Below, piece by piece: positions 51,401 to 59,432 of a stretch of DNA of 64,000 nucleotides. Origin of the DNA: Acrocarpospora phusangensis. Its GTDB lineage: Bacteria; Actinomycetota; Actinomycetes; Streptosporangiales; Streptosporangiaceae. The stretch's first letter is position 1; the number at the start of each line of letters is the position of its first letter. The stretch is taken from positions 124,001-188,000 of the forward strand of contig NZ_BOOA01000002.1 in the NCBI RefSeq assembly GCF_016862995.1, read 5' to 3'. Below the pieces are notes generated by a model. That model was not told the DNA's origin. It made no database searches and saw nothing but the letters and a program-made list of their open reading frames with translations. Made by a program: the position numbers and the translations under genes.

Positions 51401-52389
51401 CGGTTCGGTTCCTCCGGGATGACCAGGCGCACCTCGGTGCCGCCGCCGGGTGGGGAGTCGATCGTGAGGCGGGCCCGGACGAGCAGGGCGCGTTCGCGCA
51501 TGCCCCGGATGCCGGCCCCGTCCTGGCGCACGCCGCCGCGCCCGTCGTCGCGGATGCGCAGCGTCACCTCGCCGGAGTCCGCGGTCAGGGACAGCTCCAC
51601 CCGCTTCGCCTGGGCGTGCCTGGCCACGTTGGTGAGGCTCTCCTGGGCGATCCGGTAGAGCACGAGCTCGGCGTCCGCGCCCAGGGCGGGCAGCTCGGAG
51701 TCCACCCTGCGGGTCACCGCGATCCCGCTCGCCTGCGAGAAGTCGCTGCTCAGGGCGCTCATCGCGCTGTGCAGACCGAGGTCTTCCAGCACGCCGGGGC
51801 GGAGCCGGCGGGCCACCTGCCGCACCTCGTCCAGGCTGGCGCGGACGGTCTCCTGGGCGGCGTGCAGCTCCTCCCGCAGGTCGCCGGGCGCGCGGTCCAC
51901 GGCCCGCTTCAGGCCCAGCAGCACCACGGTCAGGCTCTGGCCGATCTCGTCGTGCAGCTCGCGGGCGATGCGCTGCCGCTCGCCCTCCTGCGCGGCCAGC
52001 GCGTACGCGCTGCTCGCGCTGCGTTCGGCCTCCAGCCGGTCGAGCATCGAGTTGAACGTGTGGAACAGATGGGTGAGGTCGCTGTTGCCGTTCTCCGGGA
52101 TGCGGTCGCCGGTCCGCAGCAGGTCCACCCGCTGCATCAGCGTGGCCAGCGCGTCCAGCGGAGCCAGGCTGGAGCGCAGCAGCAGCGCGTTGGCGGCCAG
52201 GATCAGCGCCAGCCCGACCGTCAGCACCGGCACCTCGGTCAGCAGCAGCGGCGAGGACACGGTGGCCGGGGACAGGGCGAGCACGAGCGTGCCCGCCGTG
52301 AAGACCAGCCCGTTGAGCACGAACAGCCGCCAGAACAGCGCCTGCGCGGGGGTCCGCGCCGTCCCCCGCCGTGCGCCCCGATCGTTCAT
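51397..52389 (-). CDS. Two-component sensor histidine kinase (HisKA_3/NarX-like)
   Basis: About 330 residues. Two membrane helices (ALFWRLFVLNGLVFTAGTLV; VPVLTVGLALILAANALLLR) flank a short loop; a HAMP domain follows (about 72-125), then the HisKA_3 motif QRIARELHDEIGQSLTVVLL with phosphoaccepting His146, and the HATPase (YRIAQESLTNVARHAQAKRV; IRDDGRGG; GIRGMRERALLVRARLTIDS). The short extracytoplasmic loop suggests membrane-stress or intramembrane sensing. ATG 52389 is preferred over the initiation codon 20 positions upstream. Confidence 0.93.
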   Translation of the reverse strand: MNDRGARRGTARTPAQALFWRLFVLNGLVFTAGTLVLALSPATVSSPLLLTEVPVLTVGLALILAANALLLRSSLAPLDALATLMQRVDLLRTGDRIPENGNSDLTHLFHTFNSMLDRLEAERSASSAYALAAQEGERQRIARELHDEIGQSLTVVLLGLKRAVDRAPGDLREELHAAQETVRASLDEVRQVARRLRPGVLEDLGLHSAMSALSSDFSQASGIAVTRRVDSELPALGADAELVLYRIAQESLTNVARHAQAKRVELSLTADSGEVTLRIRDDGRGGVRQDGAGIRGMRERALLVRARLTIDSPPGGGTEVRLVIPEEPNR

Positions 52390-52504
52390 GTCTCCAGCCT
52401 TCCGCCACGCCGCCGGGCTGTCCATGCGGTCCGCCTCCCATCGGCGCACGCCCCTATGCGAGTCATACCCCGGCGTGCCTGGGTGCTGGACCCCAGGCGG
52501 CCCG

Positions 52505-53122
52505 CTACCCGAGCAGGCGGTTCAGGCGCGCGATCTCGGCGCTCTGCTCGGCCACGATGTCCTGGGCCCAGCCGAGGACCCGGTCGTGGGAACCGTTGAT
52601 CATCTCCTTCTCCGCCATGGTGATGGCGCCCTGGTGGTGGGCGACCATCAGGCTGACGAAGCGGGTGTCGAAGTCCTCGCCGGAGGCGTTGCGGAGGTCG
52701 GTGAGCTGGGCGGGGGTGGCCATGCCGGGCATGCCGGAGTGGTCGGCGTGGTGGTCGGCCTCGCGCAGGCCCTCCTGCTCCAGCCAGCTGGACATGGCCT
52801 TGATCTCGGGGCCCTGGGCGTCGTAGATCCGGCTGGCCAGGGCCTTCAGCGAGGTCGACTGGGCGCGTTCGGGGGCGAGCGCGGCCATTTCGAGGGCCTG
52901 GCGGTGGTGGACGATCATGTCCTGGACGTACCGCACGTCGGTGGCGTTGACCGTGGGGGAGGGCACGGGGGCGACGGTCTGGCCGGGGCTGAGGGTGGCG
53001 GCGACCTCGCCGGGCCTGCCGGGGACGATGACCGGAGCGCCGCTGACGACGGTGGGTTCGGGCGGCGACGAGCAGGCCGTCAGGAGGGCGGCACCCAGGA
53101 TGACCAGGAGAACTCTGCGCAT
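52505..53122 (-). CDS. DUF305 ferritin-like lipoprotein
   Basis: 205 residues. A lipoprotein signal (MRRVLLVILGAALLTACSS, lipobox LTAC) precedes two DUF305 halves: VQDMIVHHRQALEMAALAPE and VSLMVAHHQGAITMAEKEMI. Each carries the HH-x-Q/G-A motif thought to bind metal. An AAGGA ribosome site sits 6 nt before the ATG. It is divergent from the LVIVD-repeat gene. DUF305 proteins often associate with copper handling, but the ligands here are His and Met-rich stretches (HHADHSGMPGM), so copper or another metal is an inference. Confidence 0.88.
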   Translation of the reverse strand: MRRVLLVILGAALLTACSSPPEPTVVSGAPVIVPGRPGEVAATLSPGQTVAPVPSPTVNATDVRYVQDMIVHHRQALEMAALAPERAQSTSLKALASRIYDAQGPEIKAMSSWLEQEGLREADHHADHSGMPGMATPAQLTDLRNASGEDFDTRFVSLMVAHHQGAITMAEKEMINGSHDRVLGWAQDIVAEQSAEIARLNRLLG

Positions 53123-53273
53123 TTCGGTCCTTAAGGATGTGTTCGCGGAGCGATTGCGCCTGGCCATGCTGAGGAGAGCTGTGCGCACCCGTCCCCCTTT
53201 CGGTCGTTCTGAGGAACCTATGGCCCTCGGCTTGTGACGTAAAGAAGACAGATCGTCAGAGAAATGTGACATA

Positions 53274-53302
53274 TTGACGGCTTGCCTGACCCGTCCAGTA
53301 AA
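53274..53302 (+). promoter_or_regulatory. Candidate promoter of the LVIVD-repeat gene
   Basis: TTGACG (53274-53279), 17 nt, AGTAAA (53297-53302), then a 47-nt leader with GGAGG 8 nt before the ATG. The 227-nt gap to the DUF305 gene is noticeably AT-richer than its surroundings and has several TGAC/GTCA-like words (TGTGAC, TTGACG, CTGAC) that might be operator half-sites. Confidence 0.35.
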
Positions 53303-53349
53303 GAAACGATCAGGGGTGTTTGCATCCTTTTTACCCGGAGGTTCCCTCA

Positions 53350-54810
53350 ATGTCCCCCCTCCGCAGGGCCGGGCGTCTGCTCGCCGTGCTCGGTGCCGCG
53401 GGTGCGTTAGCACTCTCCACGACGCCGGCTCAGGCCGCTGACATCCTGCCCCCCGGCGCGATCGACATGAGCGACAACGTCGAGCACGTCGCCAACATCC
53501 CGCGTCCGGAAGCTCTTTCCGGCAACATCAACACCGACCTCGCGTTCCAGGGCGACTACGCCTTCATGGGCAACTACAACGGGTTCTCGATCTACGACAT
53601 CAAGAACCCGAAGAAGCCCAAGCTGGTCAGCGCGGTGCTGTGCCCGGGCTCCCAGATGGACGTGTCCGTGTACGGCAACCTCCTGTTCGGTTCCGTGGAC
53701 TCCTCCCGCAACAACGACTCCTGCCAGAGCACGGCGCAGTCGGCCGCGGTCAAGGAGTCGTGGGAAGGCATCCGCGTCTTCGACATCAGCGACAAGGCCA
53801 ACCCGCGCTACGTCAAGTCGATCGAGACCAACTGCGGTTCGCACACCCACACCCTGGTGCCGGGCAAGGACCGGAAGAACGTCTACCTGTACGTCTCCTC
53901 CTACAGCCCGTCCGCGTCGTTCCCGGACTGCCAGCCGCCGCATGACCTGATCTCCATCATCAAGGTCCCGCTGCGCGACCCGCAGAACGCGAGCGTCATC
54001 GCCACGCCCAACCTGTTCCCCGACGGCGGCAACCCCGGCGAGACCCTGCCGTACCCGGAGCGGACCTCGGCGACGAGCGGCTGCCACGACATCACCGCGT
54101 ACCCGGAGAAGGACCTCGCGGCCGGTGCGTGCATGGGTGAGGGCATCCTGATGGACATCCGCAACCCCGAGGCCCCGCGCGTCGTGGACGTCGTACGCGA
54201 TGACGAGAACTTCGCGTTCTGGCACTCCGCCACGTTCAACAACCGGGGCGACAAGGTCATCTTCACCGACGAGCTCGGTGGTGGCACCGCGGCGACCTGC
54301 AACGAGACCATCGGTCCCAAGCGCGGCGCGGACGCCATCTTCGACATCTCCCGGCGTAACGAGATGACCTTCAAGAGCTACTTCAAGATTGCGCGGCACC
54401 AGGCGGACACCGAGAACTGCGTGGCGCACAACGGCTCGCTGATCCCGGTGGACGGCCGCGACATCATGGTCCAGGCCTGGTACCAGGGCGGCATCTCGAT
54501 CTGGGACTTCACCGACTCGCGCAACCCGCACGAGATCGGCTACTTCGAGCGCGGTCCCGGCGCCGACCTGTTCGACGGCTACTGGTCGGCCTACTACTAC
54601 AACGGCTACATCTACGGCTCCGAGTTCTCCCGCGGCCTGGACATCCTGAAGGTGGACGACCGTCGCACCCGTGGTGCGAAGAACGTCAAGTACGACATCT
54701 TCAACGTGCAGACCCAGCCCTCCTACAAGGAGCGCGGCGGCCACGGTCACGATGGTGGCCACGGCGGTCACGGCGGTCACGGCGGTCACGGTGGGCACGG
54801 CGGCCACTAG
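53350..54810 (+). CDS. Secreted LVIVD-repeat protein with His/Gly-rich tail
   Basis: 486 residues. A Sec signal (RLLAVLGAAGALALSTTPAQA then ADI) is followed by beta-propeller-like LVIVD repeats: GFSIYDIKNPKKPKLVSAV, GIRVFDISDKANPRYVKSIE, ILMDIRNPEAPRVVDVVRD, GISIWDFTDSRNPHEIGYFE. Several Cys occur in pairs. The last ~25 residues are a GGHGGH-type His/Gly tail that could bind metal ions. GGAGG stands 8 nt before the ATG. It is divergent from DUF305, so a shared role in metal sensing or storage is plausible but unproven. Confidence 0.9.
   Translation: MSPLRRAGRLLAVLGAAGALALSTTPAQAADILPPGAIDMSDNVEHVANIPRPEALSGNINTDLAFQGDYAFMGNYNGFSIYDIKNPKKPKLVSAVLCPGSQMDVSVYGNLLFGSVDSSRNNDSCQSTAQSAAVKESWEGIRVFDISDKANPRYVKSIETNCGSHTHTLVPGKDRKNVYLYVSSYSPSASFPDCQPPHDLISIIKVPLRDPQNASVIATPNLFPDGGNPGETLPYPERTSATSGCHDITAYPEKDLAAGACMGEGILMDIRNPEAPRVVDVVRDDENFAFWHSATFNNRGDKVIFTDELGGGTAATCNETIGPKRGADAIFDISRRNEMTFKSYFKIARHQADTENCVAHNGSLIPVDGRDIMVQAWYQGGISIWDFTDSRNPHEIGYFERGPGADLFDGYWSAYYYNGYIYGSEFSRGLDILKVDDRRTRGAKNVKYDIFNVQTQPSYKERGGHGHDGGHGGHGGHGGHGGHGGH
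54742..54807 (+). repeat. 9-bp tandem repeat encoding Gly-Gly-His
   Basis: About seven copies of a GGCGGTCAC-like unit encode the His/Gly-rich C-terminus. The copies are nearly identical and may vary in number between strains. Confidence 0.8.
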
Positions 54811-54862
54811 CAGAACCCCGTCGACCGACGGCCGGCCAGTCCGGCTGGAGATCGGCTAGCGG

Positions 54863-54892
54863 ACGGCCCTCGCCCGTAACGGCGGGGGCCGT
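54863..54892 (+). terminator. Terminator after the LVIVD-repeat gene
   Basis: A 12-bp stem with one G-U pair (54863-54874 with 54881-54892) around a 6-nt loop, about 50 nt past the stop. The following bases are TCCGTC, so it is a weak U tract. Confidence 0.7.
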
Positions 54893-54980
54893 TCCGTCTG
54901 CGGGAGCCGCGGGTACCACTCCTGTGAAAGAACTCGCGCGCCCCTCATTTCGGGCCAGTCACCTGAGCGGGCCGCGAAAA

Positions 54981-55032
54981 GGGCGGGTACGGCCGGTGCG
55001 TCTCTCCCTCTGCGCTCCGGACGTACCCGCCC
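54981..55032 (-). terminator. Terminator of the RDD gene, with long stem and T run
   Basis: An 11-bp perfect outer stem (54981-54991 with 55022-55032) plus inner pairing, followed on the minus strand by TTTTC (54980-54976). Another hairpin (55042-55048 with 55056-55062, 7 bp, 7-nt loop) lies just before it in the direction of the RDD transcript. Together they give a tandem, structured 3' region of about 90 nt. Confidence 0.75.
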
Positions 55033-55106
55033 AACCCCACTGCAGGCATGCCCCGTGCCTGCGTAAACCACAGGTACCCGGTGCTATCGCCCTAAACATC
55101 CCAATC

Positions 55107-56132
55107 TCAGACGGGTGGCGCGAATCCCCCGGGAGTCGGGCCTGGAGTGCTCTCATTCGGCGGCGGCAGCGGGACCGGCGGCCCTGACGGTGGCGTCGGC
55201 CGATACCCCGGAAAACCCGGATATGTCGGGCTGGCTGCCTGCGCAGGTTCGGCATACGGCGGCGCGAACGGCGACGGATCGGGCACCTGATACGGAGCCT
55301 GGCCCGGTGCCGCGTAGGGCGGCTGATACGGCGCTTGATGGGGCGCCTGGTACCCGGCCGGTTGCGGAGTCGTGCCCTGTTTGGCGTGCTCCAGCCGTAC
55401 CGACTCGCGGCGGCGGCGCTCGGCCAGGACGGCGGCCAGGTACGCGTGCGGCGGCACGCCCGGCGGCGGAGGCGGCGAGACCACGGCCGCCACCTGGGCC
55501 GCGATGCGCCGGCCCATCTCGAACTGGGCGACCGCGTTGAGCTGGTGCCAGCGCGCCAGGTACTGCCGCGCCATCGCCGCCGCCTCCTCGGTCAGCTGCG
55601 ACAACTCCAGCCCGGCCGCCCATCCCGCCAGCGGGGGCGGCATCTCCGGCGCGGGCCCGTCCCGGCGCGGACCGCGCTCCGAGATGACCATGGTCCCGGC
55701 GAAGACGTCGCCGAGCCGCTTGCCGCGCGGGTGCGCCAGCGAGCAGATCACCGCGGGCGCGGCGCTGAGCGCGTAGATCTCCACCGTGCCGGACAGCGCC
55801 CGGAACATCGCCTGCCGGAACCGCTGCGGCCCGCCGTCGTCGGACACCACCCGCAGCCCGAGGGCCATCTTCCCGGGCGTACGGCCCCGCGTCAGCGACT
55901 CGAAGATCAGCGGGTAGCCGACCAGCAGCAGCACCAGGAACAGGATGATGACGGCCTGCAGGATGGAGTCGTCCAGCCCGAGGCTGCCCCAGAGCTGGCT
56001 GACCAGGAGGACCGCCCCCAGCAGCAGCACCGCCTGGATGGCCGCGTCGATGAGCCGCGCCCCGGCCCGGATCGGCAACTGGGCGATCTGCACATCGACG
56101 ACGACGGCGTCGCCGGTCACAACATCGGACAC
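55107..56132 (-). CDS. RDD-family membrane protein with Pro-rich C-terminus
   Basis: About 341 residues. The RDD domain includes PIRAGARLIDAAIQAVLLLG (helix with R and D), IILFLVLLLVGYPLIFESLT and GRTPGKMALGLRVVSDDGGP. A cytoplasmic part (LSQLTEEAAAMARQYLARWH onward) follows, then a low-complexity tail of Pro/Tyr/Gln/Ala. The GTG start at 56132 is preceded, 7 nt up, by a -10-like TAGGGT, so translation is probably leaderless. It is divergent from the SpoIIM-like gene. RDD proteins are often ion antiporters or transport accessories. Function here is unknown. Confidence 0.85.
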   Translation of the reverse strand: MSDVVTGDAVVVDVQIAQLPIRAGARLIDAAIQAVLLLGAVLLVSQLWGSLGLDDSILQAVIILFLVLLLVGYPLIFESLTRGRTPGKMALGLRVVSDDGGPQRFRQAMFRALSGTVEIYALSAAPAVICSLAHPRGKRLGDVFAGTMVISERGPRRDGPAPEMPPPLAGWAAGLELSQLTEEAAAMARQYLARWHQLNAVAQFEMGRRIAAQVAAVVSPPPPPGVPPHAYLAAVLAERRRRESVRLEHAKQGTTPQPAGYQAPHQAPYQPPYAAPGQAPYQVPDPSPFAPPYAEPAQAASPTYPGFPGYRPTPPSGPPVPLPPPNESTPGPTPGGFAPPV

Positions 56133-56139
56133 ATCCCGA

Positions 56140-56152
56140 ACCCTACTAGGCT
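56140..56152. promoter_or_regulatory. Back-to-back leaderless -10 elements
   Basis: Minus-strand TAGGGT (56145 to 56140) and plus-strand TAGGCT (56147-56152) are separated by a single base. Each lies 7 nt before a GTG start (56132 on minus, 56160 on plus), leaving only 27 nt between the two start codons. One -35/activator region cannot easily serve both at once, so the two promoters may compete. Confidence 0.6.
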
Positions 56153-56159
56153 CCCCATT

Positions 56160-57152
56160 GTGGACATCGACGCATTCGTGACCGCTCACCAGCCCACCTG
56201 GAACCGGCTGGAGCACTTGGTGAAACGGCGGCGCGGCCTCGATGGCGCCGAGATCGACGAACTGGTGGACCTCTACCAGCGCGTCGCCACCCATCTGTCC
56301 ATCGTGCGCTCGGCCTCCCGCGACCCGATGCTGGTGGGACGGCTGTCCGCGCTGGTGGCCCAGGCCCGTTCCGCGGTGACCGGCGCGCACGCGCCCGCCT
56401 GGCGGGAGTTCGTGAAGTTCTGGACGGTGTCGTTCCCGGTCGTCACGTACCGGACCTGGCGCTGGTGGCTGTGGACGGCGGTGGCCTTCGCGGTGGCGTC
56501 GGTGCTGTTCGGCGCGTGGGTGGCCGGCAACCCGGAGGTGCGCGCCGCGGTGGGCACCCCGGAGGAGATCAGGCAGCTGGTCGAGCACGACTTCGCGAAC
56601 TACTACAGCGAGAACCCCGCCGGTTCCTTCGCCACCCACGTCTGGCTGAACAACGCCTGGGTGGCCGCGCAGTGCATCGCCTCCGCGGCCCTGATGGGCC
56701 TGCCCATCCCCATGATCCTGTACGCCAACGCCTCCAACGTGGGCGTCGCCGGCGGCCTCATGGTCGACGCGGGACGCGGCGACGTCTTCTTCGGCCTGAT
56801 CACCCCGCACGGCCTGCTGGAGCTGACCGCCGTGCTGCTGGCGGCGGCGGCCGGGATGCGGGTGGGCTGGGCCGTGGTCTCACCGGGCCCCCGCCCACGC
56901 GGCCAGGTCCTCGCCGAACAGGGCCGCGCGGTGATGACCGTGGTCGTCGGCCTCATCGTGGTCCTCCTGGTCGCCGGCCTGATCGAGGCCCTGGTGACGC
57001 CGTCCTCCCTGCCCACCTGGGCCAGGATCGGCATCGGCGTGCTCGCCGAGGCCGCCTTCCTCACCTACGTGATCGTGTACGGCCGCCGCGCCGCCCGCGC
57101 CGGCGAGACCGGCGACATCGACAACGCCCCCGACTACATTCCTGCCAGTTAG
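56160..57152 (+). CDS. Stage II sporulation protein M-like membrane protein
   Basis: 330 residues. A cytoplasmic N-terminal region (VTAHQPTWNRLEHLVKRRRG) precedes about six helices with the DUF95/SpoIIM features LNNAWVAAQCIASAALMGLP, YANASNVGVAGGLMVDAGRG and ITPHGLLELTAVLLAAAAGM. In Bacillus SpoIIM is needed for engulfment; in actinobacteria it is associated with this MoxR/DUF58 gene set and its role is open. GTG 56160 is chosen from the -10 spacing. The 3' end overlaps the convergent DUF58 gene by 4 nt. Confidence 0.86.
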   Translation: MDIDAFVTAHQPTWNRLEHLVKRRRGLDGAEIDELVDLYQRVATHLSIVRSASRDPMLVGRLSALVAQARSAVTGAHAPAWREFVKFWTVSFPVVTYRTWRWWLWTAVAFAVASVLFGAWVAGNPEVRAAVGTPEEIRQLVEHDFANYYSENPAGSFATHVWLNNAWVAAQCIASAALMGLPIPMILYANASNVGVAGGLMVDAGRGDVFFGLITPHGLLELTAVLLAAAAGMRVGWAVVSPGPRPRGQVLAEQGRAVMTVVVGLIVVLLVAGLIEALVTPSSLPTWARIGIGVLAEAAFLTYVIVYGRRAARAGETGDIDNAPDYIPAS

Positions 57153-58471
57153 AGCCGGCCGGCGGCCTTCAGCGCGAGGTACGCGTCGGCCAGCGCCGGC
57201 GCGGCGTCTTCGGGGAGGGCGTCCACGACCTCCACGCCGTGGCGGCGCAGGCGCGCGGTGATGCGCCGCCGATCGCCGCGCAGCTTCTCCGCGGCGGCGG
57301 CGTCGTACACCTGCTCCGCGCTGTCCCGGCCGGCGGCCAGCTCGGCCACCCGGGGGTCGGCGACGGCCGCCACCAGCACCTGGTGGCGCGCCGACAGCTG
57401 GGGCAGCACCGGCAGCAGGCCCTCCTCGAGCGCCGCCGCGTTGAGGTCGGTGAGCAGCACCACCAGGCAGCGCCGCCGGGCCCGGGTGAGCACCGCCGCC
57501 ACCATGCCCGGCGCGTCCGCCTCCACCAACTCCGCCTCCAGCGGCGCCATCGCGTTCACCAGCGCCGGCAGGGTCTCGGTCCGCGAGGCCCCCGACACCC
57601 AGGCCCGGACCGTCCGGTCGTGGGCGAGGAAGTCCACCCGGTCCCCGGCCTTGGCGGCCAGCGCCGCCAGCAGCAGCGCCGCGTCCATGGACCAGTCCAG
57701 CCGGGGCCACCCGGCCGGGTCGCCCGAGGTCGGGTCGACGCCGACCCGGCCCGCCGAGGTACGGCCGGTGTCCAGCACGATCAGCACCCGCCGGTCCCGC
57801 TCGGGCCGCCAGGTGCGCACCACCACGTCCTGCCGCCGCGCGGTGGCCCGCCAGTCGATCGACCGCACGTCGTCGCCGACCACGTACTCCCGCAGCGAGT
57901 CGAACTCGGTGCCCTGGCCGCGGACCAGCGCCGGATGCCTGCCGTCCAGTTCGCGCAGCCGGGCCAGCCGGGACGGCAGGTGGCGGCGGCTCAGGAACGG
58001 TGGCAGCACCCGGACCGACCACGGCGCCAGGTGGGAGCCCTGCCGGGCGGCGATGCCGAGCGGGCCGAACGCCCGTACGGTGACCGCCACCGCCCGGTGG
58101 TCGCCGCGCCGCAGCGGGCTCAGCCGGAACACGAGCCGGCGCCGCTCGCCCGGCGGCACGTCCAGCGGCTGCTCCCGGGGCGTCGCGCGCACGCTCGGCG
58201 CCCAGGCGTCCCGCACCCGCCCGCGTACCCGCCGCGACCCCGGGTTCTCCACCAGCAGGGTCACCTCGGCGGAGTCGCCGAGGCGCAGCGCGTTCTCGCC
58301 CTGGCGCTGGAAGCGCAGCGCGCGCACGCTCCCGGCCAGCGCCAGGTCCACGCCGATCAGTACGGCCAGCAGCCCCAGCAGCAGGCCGAAGGCCAGGCCG
58401 GGCCGGGGCGCCAGGACCACGGCCACCGCGCCCAGCAGCGCGATGAGCCCGGCTCTGCGGGTCAGTGCCAC
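57149..58471 (-). CDS. DUF58 domain protein
   Basis: 440 residues. Two N-terminal membrane helices (LIALLGAVAVVLAPRPGLA; GLLLGLLAVLIGVDLALAG) are followed by a beta-rich region and the DUF58 signature FDSLREYVVGDDVRSIDWRA, then a VWA-like fold (VLIVLDTGRTSAG; AALLLAALAAKAGDRVDFLA). DUF58 proteins pair with MoxR AAA+ ATPases. It lies 7 nt after the MoxR gene on the same strand. Confidence 0.9.
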   Translation of the reverse strand: MALTRRAGLIALLGAVAVVLAPRPGLAFGLLLGLLAVLIGVDLALAGSVRALRFQRQGENALRLGDSAEVTLLVENPGSRRVRGRVRDAWAPSVRATPREQPLDVPPGERRRLVFRLSPLRRGDHRAVAVTVRAFGPLGIAARQGSHLAPWSVRVLPPFLSRRHLPSRLARLRELDGRHPALVRGQGTEFDSLREYVVGDDVRSIDWRATARRQDVVVRTWRPERDRRVLIVLDTGRTSAGRVGVDPTSGDPAGWPRLDWSMDAALLLAALAAKAGDRVDFLAHDRTVRAWVSGASRTETLPALVNAMAPLEAELVEADAPGMVAAVLTRARRRCLVVLLTDLNAAALEEGLLPVLPQLSARHQVLVAAVADPRVAELAAGRDSAEQVYDAAAAEKLRGDRRRITARLRRHGVEVVDALPEDAAPALADAYLALKAAGRL

Positions 58472-58478
58472 GCCCGGC

Positions 58479-59432
58479 TCACCTCGGCACGGGTACGGCG
58501 GCGAGCACGCCGTCCAGCAGCCCGTCCGGCGTCGCGCCCTCCAGCTCCGCCTCGGGACGCAGCTGGATCCGGTGCCGGAGCGCCGGCCTGGCGAGGGCCT
58601 TCACGTCGTCCGGCGTCACGTACGTGCGGCCGGACAGCCAGCCCCAGGCCCGCGCGGCGGCCAGCAGCGCGGTCGCGCCACGCGGCGAGACCCCCAGCTG
58701 GAGCGAGGGCGACTGCCGGGTGGCCCGCGCGATGTCCACGATGTAGCCGAGCACCTCGGGGGAGACGTGCACCTGGCTCACCGCCTCCCGCCCGGCGGCC
58801 AGGTCGGCGGCCGAGGCCACCGGCTTGATCTCGGTCAGGTCGCGCGGGTCGAAGCCGCGGGCGTGCCGGTCCAGGACCGCGATCTCCTGGTCCCGGGGCG
58901 GCAGCGGCACGGTCAGCTTGAGCAGGAACCGGTCCAGCTGGGCCTCGGGCAGCTGGTAGGTGCCCTCGTACTCGATCGGGTTCTGGGTGGCGGCCACGAT
59001 GAACGGGTCGGGGAGCGCGCGGGCCGAGCCCTCCACGCTCACCTGCCGCTCCTCCATGGCCTCCAGCAGCGCGGCCTGCGTCTTCGGCGGCGTCCTGTTG
59101 ATCTCGTCGGCGAGCAGCAGGTTGGTGAAGACCGGGCCCTCGTGGAACTCGAACGCGGCCGTCTTGGCGTCGTACACCAGCGATCCGGTGATGTCGCCCG
59201 GCATCAGGTCCGGAGTGAACTGCACGCGCTTGAAGTCCAGCGAGAGGGCCGTGGACAGCGTCCGTACCAGGAGGGTCTTGGCCACGCCCGGCACGCCCTC
59301 CAGGAGCACGTGGCCCCGGCAGAGCAGCGCGATCACCAGGCCGGTGACGACGGCGTCCTGGCCGACCACCGCCTTGGCGACCTCCGCGCGGAGCGCGGCC
59401 AGCGCCTCCCGGGAGGCGTCGGGTGTCGTCAC
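58479..59432 (-). CDS. MoxR-family AAA+ ATPase
   Basis: 317 residues. Walker A is HVLLEGVPGVAKTLLVRTLS, Walker B is LLLADEINRTPPKTQ, sensor 1 is IVAATQNPIEYEGTYQLPEA, and the arginine-finger region is QLDRFLLKL. MoxR ATPases act as chaperones on VWA-domain partners, here the DUF58 protein immediately downstream. The GTG start overlaps the stop of the DUF4350 gene by 4 nt (GTGA). Confidence 0.95.
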   Translation of the reverse strand: MTTPDASREALAALRAEVAKAVVGQDAVVTGLVIALLCRGHVLLEGVPGVAKTLLVRTLSTALSLDFKRVQFTPDLMPGDITGSLVYDAKTAAFEFHEGPVFTNLLLADEINRTPPKTQAALLEAMEERQVSVEGSARALPDPFIVAATQNPIEYEGTYQLPEAQLDRFLLKLTVPLPPRDQEIAVLDRHARGFDPRDLTEIKPVASAADLAAGREAVSQVHVSPEVLGYIVDIARATRQSPSLQLGVSPRGATALLAAARAWGWLSGRTYVTPDDVKALARPALRHRIQLRPEAELEGATPDGLLDGVLAAVPVPR

